Source: Saccoglossus kowalevskii
Lineage: Eukaryota; Hemichordata; Enteropneusta; Harrimaniidae
Direction: 5' to 3'
DNA length: 64,000 nt
Assembly: GCF_000003605.2 (NCBI RefSeq)
Contig: NW_003118931.1
Span: 50,413-114,412, forward strand
Positions 37,331 through 51,229 of the stretch are shown one piece after another. How positions within the stretch are numbered: position 1 is the first letter of the stretch; each line of letters opens with the position of its first letter. Both the position numbers and the translations under genes were made by a program. The notes under the pieces are model-generated. The model did not search any database, was not told where the DNA came from, and saw nothing but the letters and a program-made list of their open reading frames with translations.

Positions 37331-40300
37331 TCGTTACAGTTGTATTGTTGGCAACAGTCTGAGAAAGTAGTTGTTGATGTATTAACATGTATTACACTCA
37401 TTATTAGCAAATTAAAGAAATGCTTTGTGCCGGATTCGTATCTACGGCATTTAGTAATGAGAACGATGTGCTAATCACTGCTGCAACCAGTCGATGGATG
37501 TGGGGTAAACTTGCACGTGTTTTAAGACTAGCATGGGACTTGAGAAACATGTGTGCAATCTTTTAAAGACTAGTAGGTACAATTGATAACAGTAAGCAAA
37601 TATATCAGTACCAATATACATTTGAAATATGTAGCATCGGCCTGTCGAACGGTAAGTAACACACATGACACCATCGGGCGACATAGCTTTGTAAATTTAC
37701 TTTAAAATAATGACAATTTACGTCTAAGATGGACATAAACATAACTAGTGCATAGTTAAAATTAATTATATTCAATCAGAAAGTCGAAGACATGCAATTG
37801 CGAGTTATTCGGCTATACACAAGAAATTATGACACGGGATCAACCATTTTTACATACCAAATACGTTAATTTACGTATCAGTTGGGAAAGCCATGGACCG
37901 TTTGCTTATTATGCATATTATGGAATGTTTATTGAATTTGTATGAATTAATTATATCATGATTAACATATTCACTATATTTCATGCATTGAAAATATACG
38001 TCTCTTATTTTGATGAGCCAGACATATGTAGCGAATGTCATGCTTTTATTACAATTTGAAACATTCCTTAGGTTTTGATGTCTTTTTCACATACTCACTT
38101 TATTTAGGAATACTGTTGAAATGTTCATTTTCAATATAATGGACTATATATTCTATTTTAACGACTAGAACCATTTTTATTAAAAAATGCTTGATGGATA
38201 GTGTTCTTAATGCGTATACCGTTGATATCACTTTTTTCCAGTATCCAGACTTGATCTATACCACTTCTAGAAAAGACCCCATCGCAGTAATTTTGGTGTT
38301 TTAATTTGATACTACACAAATTAGACAAAATAGTGAGTTATATACACATAATTACTGTTACTAGATGTATATGACTTAATGTACAAGTTGAATGTCTGAC
38401 GTCAAAACAGCACAGATTTCATACAAATATTACCACCAAGATATAGATTTGCTATTAGCTATTTGCTAAAGCAATGTTCAGGAAGTAATACATTGAGAAC
38501 ATATATATTCTCAGTGCCACTATGCATCAGTGCCAACTATCAATCCCGACATACGTAAAGTTCCTGCAGTCGACCCACACTGCCATAGGGTATACGTGAT
38601 ACGGGATTGATTGATAGGGTTTACTTCGATCCATACAACGATTCTCTGTAACGAGAACAGTAATACTGTCAGGTCCCTGGAGGTAAACCATCTATCAGTA
38701 GAGACCATTATTTCAGCCGGGGAGGGGAAGCTTACACATTTTAAAGTAAGCCGTTAACACTCGTTTGTAAGGCAAATATCTGGTGATTCGCAATACATGC
38801 ATAAGCCTTTTTATCTGTAAATTGGTATCATAATCACGCTAGACATAGCAGAACGATAAATAGTGAACTCTGTCCATGGAAACAGTTGCCAAATTACGTA
38901 AGACCTGACAGGGATATATTAGACAATACATACGATATTCATGATATTAATTATAATACATGTAAACCATCATCGCCTCAATCTGCTTTTATTGCATCGC
39001 AATAAAGTAATTGTAAACAGAATTTACAATATTATTCTCTTCTCTAATCCATGTACATCTCAAACAGAAGCTTTGAGAAAATATAGGAAATCACTAATAC
39101 CACCATTTATATTAACTCAGAAATGAGCAAGAATGCGTTACATGCTATTGAATATGCTATATGGAGGTAATAAATGGTACTTTGATGGCAAGATAGATAT
39201 TCAAACAGTTCCCGAGCGGTAATGTCAGTACTTACAAGCTAATCTGAGAAACATATGTATAATGTAGTCTTCCAAATTGGTGAGATTCATTTGACATTAC
39301 ATAAAATGGCTTACACATTAGGTTAAATAGTAATGTAGAGCTACTTTCTATCTGTTATTCAGTAGACATGTGAATCTATGATTGGTGAGCTGTTTGCGGA
39401 AAACAATTTATTTACAATATTTATCACAATTTGTTTTTTAAAAGTGTCGCCGAATTCAGTTTGAAATTAGTATTAATAATTGTATTAATAATTGTCAGAA
39501 TTACACTAAATAAAAGCACAAATATACATTTTACAAAAACAATAAATAGTATTCACCAGAAATTGTTTATATTTTTGTGACAACCATAAATACCCATATT
39601 ATGACAACATACGACTTTTTCACCTTATATAATCGAACAAATTTTATAATGATACAACCCCCAGTTTGACGACCATATATCTGTTTTTTTAACAACAGCG
39701 TAAAATAAAACGAAATTGTAAAAGTGAAAATATGGCAATATGTTTTAACGGTGGGAAACTATTTTAAATGATAACACAATAGCTGTAATGAACATTGTCC
39801 TCAGATTGATCTTCATTGTCTTTCACTTATAATACTTTAACAACTTAAGGTAGCGAGACTATTATTTGTGTTGAAAATTATGATTTTCACATTTATTTAT
39901 TAATTGATGAAATGCACTATAAACTTTCATCTGATAAAGTCAACGTAAACTAGAATGTCATGTAAGTTGGTTAAAATGTTAAAATTTTCTGAAGGGAAGC
40001 AATGCAGCTTCAGTAGTGTTTTCCAAAATCAACAACACAGGTTTAATCTGTGTGCCTATAAGTTTCAAAGATAGACTCAAGACAAAGCAATGTTAGGATT
40101 TGTTATCAGTAGCTATCTGACACACAATGAGTGTTTCCAAACATTTGAGTGGTTTGTCTCTGCCCCTGTTTATTTCACAGATTAGTCATTTGCATATGAA
40201 TGTATCAGACACAAGGTCACACAGCCACTGAAAAAAATCATTGATTTTAGTGTTTTCATCTGCCGATTTTATTGTACTATAGCTATCCCATTCCTTTATT

Positions 40301-42211
40301 TTTTGGTTTCCAATAGCCTTACACATTTGGATGCTCCTACACATGTTAAAACGGACCTTGATAGGAAAATAAATCGCTTGTGCAGATAAACAAGCTTGAA
40401 AATCTTTGCTGTGACTTCATCAACGTTTTCTAGGAGTTTATGTTTTTCAAAATACAAGGTCTTTAACAAAAAATAACGTATACTTATTGTTGTCGGATTA
40501 ACACCAAATTTTCACGGCTTTAAGGTGACAATGAGAGGAACTTGAATGTGTCCAAACACACTATTTCATGGATTATTTACCAATGTGCTGTGGTTTGAGT
40601 TGGGGGCAATGCGACTAAAACAGAAATTAAAATTCAGGACACTACTTTTTAAAACGCGTTGCTTGAATAAAACTGACCAGACACATTCAATTTACCAGAC
40701 TATTGAACAACTAGGAAAAGTGAAAAAAAAATTCTTATCACCAGCATAAATGCGTAATTATTTTTTTTACAAAAAAAGTAATTTTTCACTTTTGATTAAG
40801 TAACGCACCGTACAATGCAGATACGGGCATGGCAAACACATCTTTGAAAAGCTTGAAGTCTGGCGATTCTAAAAATATATACTTTCCTGGGTATATTTGT
40901 AGTCATTTGGTCACAATTAGAAGATGAAAACAAGTATGCAAATAATAGTCCCGCTACCTTAAGTATAACACTCACATATGATAGTACGCTACCAATATTT
41001 AATGAGAGACTATGCAGATAATTACTCCGTGTTTGCAGGCATTGTTAATGTGAATGCATTTTGGAAGAACGATTGTCGTCATTTTTCAACAGCATGCAAT
41101 CGCGTGTCGCTTACATCTGTCATTTTAATATAAATACGTATAATTAATGATCAGGTGAAAACCCTGTATGGATACAAATACACGTATCGCGTGTGATACC
41201 TTATTATAATTTGCTTTTGACAAAAATAACTGAAAAAAATGATATAGTTCCGAGAGTATTGTATTTGATCTCCACTAGTTGGTGATATATTTTAATATAA
41301 ACGATGTTATTTTTTTACTAGCTACATTGTTACAAACAATTTTCACAATAAAAAGCCAAATTTCTGTGAGTAACAATAACAATTTGAACTTCTCTAACCC
41401 ATAGAATAACTTTGATCACTTTGCATAACCAATTAATTGAACTTGTGACTCACATACAAAATCTAATTAATACTTGTTTTAAATTGTGTGTATGGTAGGG
41501 GGATTCCGATATTGTTCTTTAAAAACAAATTTTACAACTGAGTATGCTATTTACCCTATTAGACATGTTGTATATAATTTCAATGTATTTCACTTATGAC
41601 AGTGTTCTGATATTCTAGTATGAATTTAAATGTTAGTATTTACAATCACATCGTCTATACTGTAAACTTACAAATGCCTTACAATTTGTAAGTATTTCTA
41701 CTTCAGAGCCGAATATCGAAATGTTGCTGTGAGCCTGTATCACCCCCTCTAGTGGTAGCCTAGGTAACGTTATCAACTGAATAAACTGGACCAACACTTT
41801 ATACAGAACGCCAGAGGCGCTGTTCAACTTGGTTCAAAACAACGAGACTAGAGGATATATTCAGCGAGACGGGTTTACGCTTCTCTCGTTCACAAACAGG
41901 CTAGTATTCACCACCATCACATTTACTAGAATCGTTTATGAACGACACACGCCAATGAATGTTTTCGAATGAACTTGTGTTTCAAATAAATTAAATTATC
42001 CAGTTTACATCATGCTACTACTTAGTTGCCTTAATTTGCTATTAATTTACTAACAACTAATTTGGTTAGCACGTCGTCTATTACATCTGTTGCTACTGTT
42101 AAAAATATTCGTGTTATATTTAATTGTTACGGAAAGATGTCAACGAACGTTAGCTCAATTTACAAGTCATCACTGTTGCTCTGTGCAGAATTGATAAAAT
42201 TTGTTTTCTTT
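37331..42211. other. gene-free AT-rich stretch
   Basis: No gene or named element was seen. It contains TGACGTCA at 38397-38404, a duplicated TATTAATAATTG at about 39471-39494, and a CTCF-like core CTCTAGTGG at 41747-41755. Frames up to 69 codons are unremarkable. Confidence 0.55.
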
Positions 42212-42620
42212 TTTCTCAAGCTTTAATAGAAACAATTTTTCAGGCTTTTGTTACATCCAGGCTTGTAATTTACTTTTATATGGAATACTTCAGTGTCAAC
42301 TAGATCGGATGCATCTGTTTTCACGTCAGCTGCAATATTTATCACGTGCACCAACAAATCATATCGCGTCACACCAGTTTTGAAAAGTCAACACTGGCTG
42401 GGAATTGAGAAGTTTAAAATCACCCTTAAAAGATTTAAAATTTAGCAGGGTCATTGTCCTGATTATTTATCTTAACTCATTAGTATTCATGTTTCATCGC
42501 GTCAGTTAAGGACTTGCGATGTTCTGCCACCGAACTCACGGCACCAGTTTTCAAGGGACTTATTTTGTTTTATAAACAGTACGCTTCGTCTGTAAGGGAC
42601 AACATCAAAAGTTTAATGTA
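42212..42620 (+). mobile_element. L2-type LINE tail, RT thumb and C-terminus
   Basis: Pieces in successive frames match the conserved L2/CR1 region that usually reads AFVTSRLDYCNSLLYGLP onward. They are ETIFQAFVTSRL (42230-42265), CNLLLYGILQCQLDRMHLFSRQLQYL (about 42266-42345), RVTPVLKSQHWLGIEKFKI (about 42365-42420), PDYLS-LISIHVSSRQLRTCDVLPPNS (about 42453-42540) and SVRDNIKSL (about 42590-42615). The order, spacing and signature words (TSRL, LLYG, ITPVLKSLHWLP, PDYLS, SR-LRS) leave little doubt about the family. At least four frameshifts are present, one a loss of about seven bases that removed DY from SRLDYCN. Only the last ~140 codons survive, so it is a 5'-truncated dead copy. Confidence 0.87.
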
Positions 42621-45600
42621 GGATAAAAAAAAATTAATTTCTCTAGTCCCCCCACCCCCACTGAAACTTAATTGATAAATACTGATCATGGCGTCAGACT
42701 GCATGCATCAATACAAATTGATAATCGCCTGAATACAGTAGCATTATATATCAATATTACTGCGCATGCGTCTAATTGGGTCATTATTCAAGTATGTTAT
42801 TTATGCAATATTCCAATACGGCATATAAGGTATTTGTGATAAAGACTGGTTAAAAATAAAAATAAATCAAGGCTTTGGCTCCAAAATCGCGTACCCATGG
42901 CGGGTTCTGGTATATCTGAATTCGCTATGTTGTTAGTTAGACAAGATACCCGAGAAAGTAACGTGGTTGCAGCAATTACTTATTCAGGTTTTCAAGTTTT
43001 TAATCTACCAAATTTGCTTAATATCTCTAACTCATGTTAGATTTTCAATAACGGGCGTAAATTGATTTTAAATTAAATTAATAATATGTAAACATTAAAT
43101 ACTCAAATAAATGAAGACACAAACATATAATTGGTGGTATTAAACGCGTTATATTCGAAATAGTTGTTACACGCGCTGTCTTAATATTGTTTATACATTT
43201 TTTGAATAGTTGTTATTTTTTCACTAATTTGCACACTTAATGTAAATAAAGTCTTTAAATATTGTTAATAAACAAACTGCTAGATGTTTTTATGCCATGA
43301 CTAGAACAACCGTGTGCGCCACCGAGGGCGCTATAGTGTATCCCGTTATGATACAATGTTGATGATGGCCGTTTATATGCTAATTAATATTCTCAAACGA
43401 CGAACGTGAATGTAATGAATGCCATGACGTAGGTGTGATATAAAGTGTAATTTCGATTTCACGCAATAATAACTCAATAATTCTAAAAAGGTAATCGAAT
43501 TTGTAGATAATGGGACAATGAAATATTATTGTCAAAATAATGACAAAACTAATAACAATAACATTATTAAATTGCGTTATCACATCGCATGTAATGTATG
43601 TACTTAATTCCAACGTCTGCTATAATTTTCAATTCTATACGAACGTTTGTGTGGTATACTGATTGAATCAGACGTCGGTTCGTCCATGACCGCATTTGCA
43701 CCGAGCTACAGTCATCTGCCAAGTCCTATTGTAGTAAACATATATTATAAATATAATTATAACGATAGAACATTCCTACTCCTGCTCTTAGACACAAGGC
43801 GTTCGAGATACAGCCTTGCACACTGAGATAAAATTATAATTCTCCACCGTGATTGTCCGTTACAAGATCGCACTGTGTGATTACGCATAGATTAATCATC
43901 TAATATATATTCAGTGTAGGCGCGTGGTTTGTTCAAATGTAGAAACACGATCATACGTTAACGAGTTCGTTTATAGGAAACGATCGCTATGTATTTGAAA
44001 CAGATCACTTAGCGTCGACGGACATGACAGAATAAAAATAACAGTTCTGTACGGCGAAAAGAGAGACAGCCAGAGTGAGGCGACGTTCTTCTTGTCATCT
44101 ATAAATAGTATATCTTGTATGTATTAAAGAAAAACTAAGCGAATAACTGAATAACGCACATGAACCGAGTGGGCCAGTCAAGTTTCCACACACAAAAATA
44201 CACATACTACTTCGTTTTAATATATTTTATTTTATAATATTTTCACCGAATTCTTCAAAACTAAGTTTTCATATACAAATTAATTTGTTGGACACTATTT
44301 TATCTTATTTTACAATTCATATCCTTATATTTGAATCTGTTTCAAGATATTTAAAACAAATATTTTAGAATCATAACAATACAATGACTAGATTGGGTGT
44401 CACAGTTTACTTCCAATTCATATTAGAATATTGCCAGCAATAATTAATAAAGCTTGTTTAGCATATCATTTATTCTCGACATCATATTTAATGGCTAGCT
44501 AGCAGGATCTACAACAGTAATAAATAAACAGAAATCATTTTGATGCCTCGTTTTAGAAGACACTGCTATATCAATTTTTCATTGGGACCATACTGATTCA
44601 AGCTGCAGGGTGTCTAAACAATGACTCAGCAACTAATCAACACATCTTCCACTCACTACAAAATTTGTATCCATAATTGAACAACCAACAAATCAACAAA
44701 TCAGGCTACATCCTGAAAACAACGAGATAGCGCATTACATCCAGTCATTACAAACATGAAATCCTCCACCCCTCCCAGTACACCCTACAGCATTAATGGT
44801 TCCTATACTCATTTGAATGTATTAACCAATAGATGTACACGACTCATCAAACTCATTCTCATTCTAATTATTGATGAGTGAGGGCAATATTTACTAATGA
44901 AAGGGATCTTTTAAAAGAATTCAACAGATATATAATATATATATATGCCTTCACAATGACTGTACATTGGTCGGTGCCAAAACCTCGATCATAATATGCG
45001 TGTAACATAAAATACAACTAAACTGATACATGATTAAAAATAACCAAATTATAATGACGTATGTATTATTATTCTTGTTCATAACAAATTATATACGACA
45101 GAGAGGACAGAGTAACCTTGCTCACATCGAAAAGTTGGTTCCATTGGGAAAACTATTAATGAATAACATGGCAAAAGAAACGAATCACAGGAGGACACAT
45201 ACACTTTAGGTAAGGCGTTAATAGAATAGACTGTTGACTGAGTGGACATTCATGGGAAGGATGACTATTAGAGTAATCGAATTGAGAAAATGGAAATAGG
45301 ACAAGCATACATGCACATAAAAAAGATCTCGGTCACAGTGTACTTTTTGCTGCAGTGAGACTGGCAAACGTAGAAGGTGACGGGAATTTATTGTTTTTTG
45401 AACACAGCAAATTGAGTACAGGGGTCCCGGGTTATATACCTGGTGATACCCTGGTATTATTACCAATTGATAACGGAGCTTACGCTGGACGAACATTATG
45501 TCTTTGATCCCCCACCCAGCATTGTAGTTGGCGTTGAGTATTTACATGAGTGGTGAACAATGCATTTATTCTAGCTTTGTGTGGGTTTTTTTTAATCAAC

Positions 45601-46647
45601 TCTAAGAATAACAACCATATTTTCTGTTGGCATCGCTGGCGAAGTTTAGCAATGTAACTATGTTTGGTCAGCTGGGAATTGGTACTCGTTTGACATTGAC
45701 GTTGAAAACTACCAGAATAATGACACAACTGTAGTAATATGATTTGTGAAACATACATGAAGTCAACAAAAGTGTTTCTTTACTAAATTTCTTAAATGTT
45801 GACTGGTTTCCCTAAGTTTATATTCTCATTGTATAACTACTAAATATACGAATCATATTCATAGCCTCGTATAGTTGGAATGTTATGACATGTTATTTAT
45901 TCGGACAGGGTGTATTTATTGTGATTTGTAATTTGAAAATAGTGATTCACAGTAATATTTTGAAAATATCACACAGAACTTGCATGGCATATAGTTAAAA
46001 GGCCTTAAGATACTCTTGTTGCTATGTAAGTTGGGTATCACGCATGATTTGTTAAGTTGTCTTATATAACGGTAGAACATGCAATTCTGTTATCTCGCCA
46101 TTTCAACTAACACCTCATTACACGTCATGTCATTTTGCTCTATTCCTATAGGTATAATCGAAGACCCTAGATAATACAGGGACGGGCAGATATGTGTTTT
46201 TTCTTTAATGTGTTTTTTCCAGATTCGATTGTGATTTTGAACGTAGGACGTACAACAATATGTTCGAATATTACATAACACATATGCAGAATCGAAGAAA
46301 TTGCTAATCTTCCAATGAAAACAAGCCTACCTCATATATTCCCTGCAGTACCTAAAATTATATTAGTGATGGGGGTGCCACTGAAACCACGTTTTTATCG
46401 CCAGTGCTAGATTATATATTTCGTTGTTCTGCACGTTCCGCTCTCTAACAACACATAAATGACTGTGTGTTGCAATGATTGATTAAATGTTCACCATATT
46501 TTTACAAATTTGCGCTTTGTACACTCAATAGAGTTCCATGAGTACTTTAAGCTCACATACATATATGATCAAGAAAACTTGTCGGTCCGTATGTCATCTC
46601 GGCTTAATGCGCAATATATTCGTTTCAAATTAATCAACAAAGTCCCA
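42621..46647. other. gene-free stretch with CpG-richer zone
   Basis: Nothing codes convincingly. Positions 43630-44120 are noticeably richer in CpG (CGTCGGTTCGTC, GCGTCGACGGAC and similar) than the flanks and could be a promoter or unmethylated segment, but no exon is evident. A TA run is at 44935-44946. The 92-codon minus-strand frames at 45218-45758 have no recognised motif. Confidence 0.5.
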
Positions 46648-48945
46648 TCAGTCACTCACCTCATGTCATAAGCCATACCACTCACTCACCTTATGTCATA
46701 AATCATACCACTCACTCACCTCACGTCATAAGTCATACCACTCACTCACCTCATGTCATAAGTCATACCACTCACTCACATCATGTCATAAGTCATACCA
46801 CTCACTTACCTCATGTCATAAGTTGTACAACTCACTCACCTCATGTCATAAGTCATACCACTCACTCACCTCATGTCATAAGTCATACCACTCACTCACA
46901 TCATGTCATAAGTCATACCACTCACTCTCTTCATGTCATAAGTCATACCACTCACTTACCTCATGTCATAAGTTGTACAACTCACTCACCCCATGAGATA
47001 AGTCATACCACTCACTCACCTCTTGTCATAAGTTGTACAACTCACTCACCTCATGTCATAAGTCATACCACTCACTCACCTCATGTCATAAGTCGTACAA
47101 TTCACTCACCTCATGTCATAAGTCATACCACTCACTCACCCCATGTCATAAATCATACCACTCACTCACCTCATGTCGTAAGTCATACCACTCACTCACC
47201 TCACATCATAAGTCGTACACTTCACTCAACTCATGTCATAAGTCGTACCACTCACTATCTTCATGTCATAAGTCCCATCACTCACCTCATGTCATAAGTC
47301 ATGCCACTCACTTACCTCATGTCATAAGTTGTACAACTCACTCACCCCATGTCATAAGTCATAACACTCACTCACCTCTTGTCATAAGTTGTACAACTCA
47401 CTCACCTCATGTCATAAGTCATACCACTCACTCACCTCATGTCATAAGTCACACCACTCACTTACCTCATGTCATAAGTCATACCGCTAACTCACCTCAT
47501 GTCATAAGTCATAACACTCACTCACCTCTTGTCATAAGTTGTACAACTCACTCACATCATGTCATAAGTCATACCACTCACTCACCTCATGTCATAAGTC
47601 ATACTACTCACTCACCTCATGTCATAAGTCGTATGACTTCACACAACTCATGTCNNNNNNNNNNNNNNNNNNNNNNNNNNNNNNNNNNNNNNNNNNNNNN
47701 NNNNNNNNNNNNNNNNNNNNNNNNNNNNNNNNNNNNNNNNNNNNNNNNNNNNNNNNNNNNNNNNNNNNNNNNNNNNNNNNNNNNNNNNNNNNNNNNNNNN
47801 NNNNNNNNNNNNNNNNNNNNNNNNNNNNNNNNNNNNNNNNNNNNNNNNNNNNNNNNNNNNNNNNNNNNNNNNNNNNNNNNNNNNNNNNNNNNNNNNNNNN
47901 NNNNNNNNNNNNNNNNNNNNNNNNNNNNNNNNNNNNNNNNNNNNNNNNNNNNNNNNNNNNNNNNNNNNNNNNNNNNNNNNNNNNNNNNNNNNNNNNNNNN
48001 NNNNNNNNNNNNNNNNNNNNNNNNNNNNNNNNNNNNNNNNNNNNNNNNNNNNNNNNNNNNNNNNNNNNNNNNNNNNNNNNNNNNNNNNNNNNNNNNNNNN
48101 NNNNNNNNNNNNNNNNNNNNNNNNNNNNNNNNNNNNNNNNNNNNNNNNNNNNNNNNNNNNNNNNNNNNNNNNNNNNNNNNNNNNNNNNNNNNNNNNNNNN
48201 NNNNNNNNNNNNNNNNNNNNNNNNNNNNNNNNNNNNNNNNNNNNNNNNNNNNNNNNNNNNNNNNNNNNNNNNNNNNNNNNNNNNNNNNNNNNNNNNNNNN
48301 NNNNNNNNNNNNNNNNNNNNNNNNNNNNNNNNNNNNNNNNNNNNNNNNNNNNNNNNNNNNNNNNNNNNNNNNNNNNNNNNNNNNNNNNNNNNNNNNNNNN
48401 NNNNNNNNNNNNNNNNNNNNNNNNNNNNNNNNNNNNNNNNNNNNNNNNNNNNNNNNNNNNNNNNNNNNNNNNNNNNNNNNNNNNNNNNNNNNNNNNNNNN
48501 NNNNNNNNNNNNNNNNNNNNNNNNNNNNNNNNNNNNNNNNNNNNNNNNNNNNNNNNNNNNNNNNNNNNNNNNNNNNNNNNNNNNNNNNNNNNNNNNNNNN
48601 NNNNNNNNNNNNNNNNNNNNNNNNNNNNNNNNNNNNNNNNNNNNNTCATAGGTCATACCACTCACTACCCTCATGCCATAAGTCATACCACTAACTCCCA
48701 TCATTTCATAAGTCATACCACTCACTCACCTTATGTCATAAGTCACACCACTCACTCACATCATGTCATAGGTCATACCACTCACTACCCTCATGCCATA
48801 AGTCATACTACTAACTCACCTTATGTCATAAGTCATACCACTCACTCCCATCATGTCATAAGTCATGCTACTCACTCACCTAACGTCATAAGTCACCCCA
48901 CTCACTCACCTCACGTCATACCACTCACTCACCTAACGTCATATA
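46648..48945 (+). repeat. 30-bp minisatellite with assembly gap
   Basis: The unit is CTCACTCACCTCATGTCATAAGTCATACCA or close variants, repeated about 33 times before the gap and about 10 times after it. Variant units ending AGTTGTACAA recur in blocks, showing higher-order duplication. Phase slips occur near 47275 and at the right edge (48910-48945), where units shorten. A 30-bp period without stops in some frames produces long artificial frames (for example 47033-48694, reading SYHSLTSCHK repeats, and others running through the Ns). None is a gene. The right boundary is a decayed CTCACTCACCTAACGTCATA. Confidence 0.97.
47655..48645. other. assembly gap (991 Ns)
   Basis: The gap lies wholly inside the 30-bp array, so it is almost surely unresolved repeat. 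Its stated length may be an estimate, and the true copy number is unknown. Confidence 0.99.
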
Positions 48946-50978
48946 ATAAAGGTTACCTACGAGAAAGACATTATTGAGTTCATGATTTTTGACCCATCCC
49001 TCAATATAGAAGTAAGTTCACTCGAGCAAATGTTACCGGCAGGCATTAAACAAATTCATGTCATCCGCCTGATGGATTGTATAGTCTGTTAGATGTAGGC
49101 GGCATGAAGATTGAATAAACATCTGATACTAGAATCAGAGTCGAAAGTCATTAGTGTCATGGGACTGCTATAAGTGGCCGAACATTGCATGGTCAATAAA
49201 TCATAAGGTAAGCATTTGTCAACTCATCAATGTATGGTGCACATTGACTTATAGAGTTTCACCCTGAGGGTATGTCTGGTCGTGATGTGAATTATGTATT
49301 TTATCCACCTATATGTTTACTTTTTGAGAGATTGGGTGACTATATTCATTTCTTTTTATGTTAATCACATCCAATAAATTTGCATATACATCACAATCTG
49401 CATGTCACTTGCACAATTGATATAATTCATGAATATCGGTGCCTTTATCGTCACGCATTAAGATAGGCGTGTTGATTTTAGATCGCCTCTATTCGCGAAA
49501 TCATAAATGATTTTTCTGATACGGGTTATCATAGGCTCCCCTGCAACTCCAACGAACCACACATACTAACTGGACATATCTTTATTAAAATTCATACTCA
49601 TTGTTAGATCACATTAATATTTGTGGGCAAATAGTTCAGCGATGAAATAGAACTCTCTTACTATCAATTAATTCTATATTGTAGTGGAAATACTAATCAC
49701 TTACTGGGAACAAAACTTATTCCTATTGTGATGCAGCCGTATTTTATAAATATAAAATTTGACTAGTTCGTTGTCAACGCACCATACTGTGCCTAACATC
49801 TAACGTGTCACAACAACAATCAGATCATTCATTCTGGAATGTGAGACATCATCTAAATATATCATAGGTCTCAAAACAGGCTTTATTGACGGTACATTTA
49901 CACCCCGTCACTAGAGTACACATATCACAAATGCCATGGTATTTACAAGGGATAATATCCAATGCGTTAATTCACAGAAGGTGAAATGTGACATGATCCT
50001 GTCACGATCGTGAGTTTATTTGTTGTCAATTGTAATGAACGCTTCAGTAAAGCATCGTTGTATATTATATAATCATATTAGTTTATAATTGTTTGATAAT
50101 TACTCGCATGATGTCCCTAACTTCTTTAATCGTTAATCAGACATAGAACATTCCTTTACCTTTATAACCAAACTGTGGGTAATATAGTTTAGTGTGTTAT
50201 CTATTGCCATGACTCAAATATTATGCAAATCAGTGCTTTATATACTGATGATGTGCTGTATTTGATGAAAAAACAAATATTATAATTCTATCAAAAGCTT
50301 AATACTTCACATAAAGGGCTGTCTTGTAGCGCATCAGCTAAGAAGGATGCCGTTACTTTATGTACTAAATTGTGAACTTTTTTTAAATCGCCCGACCACT
50401 CAACCGACCGTCAATAAGTTCCTTGCTGCGATCGCGACAGTGACGTAATAATACTCCAACTATTAGAATTTCACGCATACAAAGTTGCAATGATTAACAT
50501 TTTATATCTCAATTGTGTTGAATGACCATCTAAACTTTCCGCCACGCACATCCCAACACATTCATAATTCACCACCCTCGGCAATGTACATTCCATACAA
50601 CCTTACGAATTTTAAATACCCGCTTTCTCGAATATGCCCCACAGCTTCAATTATAATCGATTGATCCTCATTTCCCTCCTTCTTCATTTGTCTCGCGTGG
50701 TTAGTTTAAAGTCTCGCAAAGAACGCCGAGATGAAATACAATTGACGCAGGCATTGTGTATTATACTCACTGCAACTCCGTTTAACAGACACCGTTATGT
50801 GACAGAATAACGTTATTGATTTGTGTGTACATTAGCGTCTGGCAAATGTATATATTTTTACTTAGTGTGAAACAAGAGACGAGAGAAATGTGAAGGCGTA
50901 TGTGATTTGGAAGCCAGCTGTCATTCAACTGTGATACGGATATAATATATGAAAAAATAGTCTGCCATCATTTTATTC
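48946..50978. other. gene-free AT-rich stretch
   Basis: An imperfect stem-loop is seen at about 49058-49110 (TTCATG-CCGCCT-GATG against GATG-AGGCGG-CATGAA). Minus-strand translation of 49200-49560 gives short protein-like patches in different frames (for example GEPMITRIRKIIYDFANRGDLKS), but I could not assign a family. No gene is called. Confidence 0.45.
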
Positions 50979-50982
50979 TTAA

Positions 50983-51229
50983 AGGGCGGTGGTCGTCATG
51001 TGCAGCATTTGTGTTGATTAACCTTGATTTTCCTACAATCCAAGTATGGGGTTTAACCTGGGCACACTTTGCACTAATATCGCCCGTGACTCCTTCCAAT
51101 CACCTAAAAATACCCAAATTAACCTTAGTAATATCACAATTTGTACTCGTTGATCTACGCAACAGTCAAAATCGCCATCTTAGTTTGTTCATATATCTCG
51201 CACATGCGTGGCGCCACGACTACCGCCCT
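50983..51229 (-). mobile_element. TTAA-flanked MITE, copy B
   Basis: This 247-bp element lies between perfect TTAA duplications (50979-50982 and 51230-51233). Terminal inverted repeats are AGGGCGGTGGTCGT at the left and, read inward from the right, AGGGCGGTAGTCGT: 13 of 14 match. The right terminus then has a short GTGGCGCCAC palindrome. The interior aligns to copy A at 4089-4336 in reverse orientation. Better-preserved termini suggest this copy is younger or less eroded than copy A. The 80-codon plus-strand frame at 51011-51253 spans nearly the whole element and runs past its end; it is incidental. The TTAA duplication points to mobilisation by a piggyBac- or Kolobok-type transposase; the superfamily is inferred from the duplication only. 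Confidence 0.9.

Noticed and set aside
43311-43330. CTCF-like GCCACCGAGGGCGCTA
   Set aside because: It is one base short of the usual spacing between the two halves of the motif, so the match is weak.
47033-48694. Frames of 333-553 codons in the 30-bp array
   Set aside because: They are made of 10-residue satellite translations and run through 991 Ns; they are artefacts.
46648-48945. CRISPR-like array
   Set aside because: Units are contiguous 30-bp repeats with no unique spacers, in a eukaryotic context; it is a minisatellite.
49200-49560. Protein-like patches on the minus strand
   Set aside because: Short patches in several frames could not be tied to any family. I will not assign an element on that basis.
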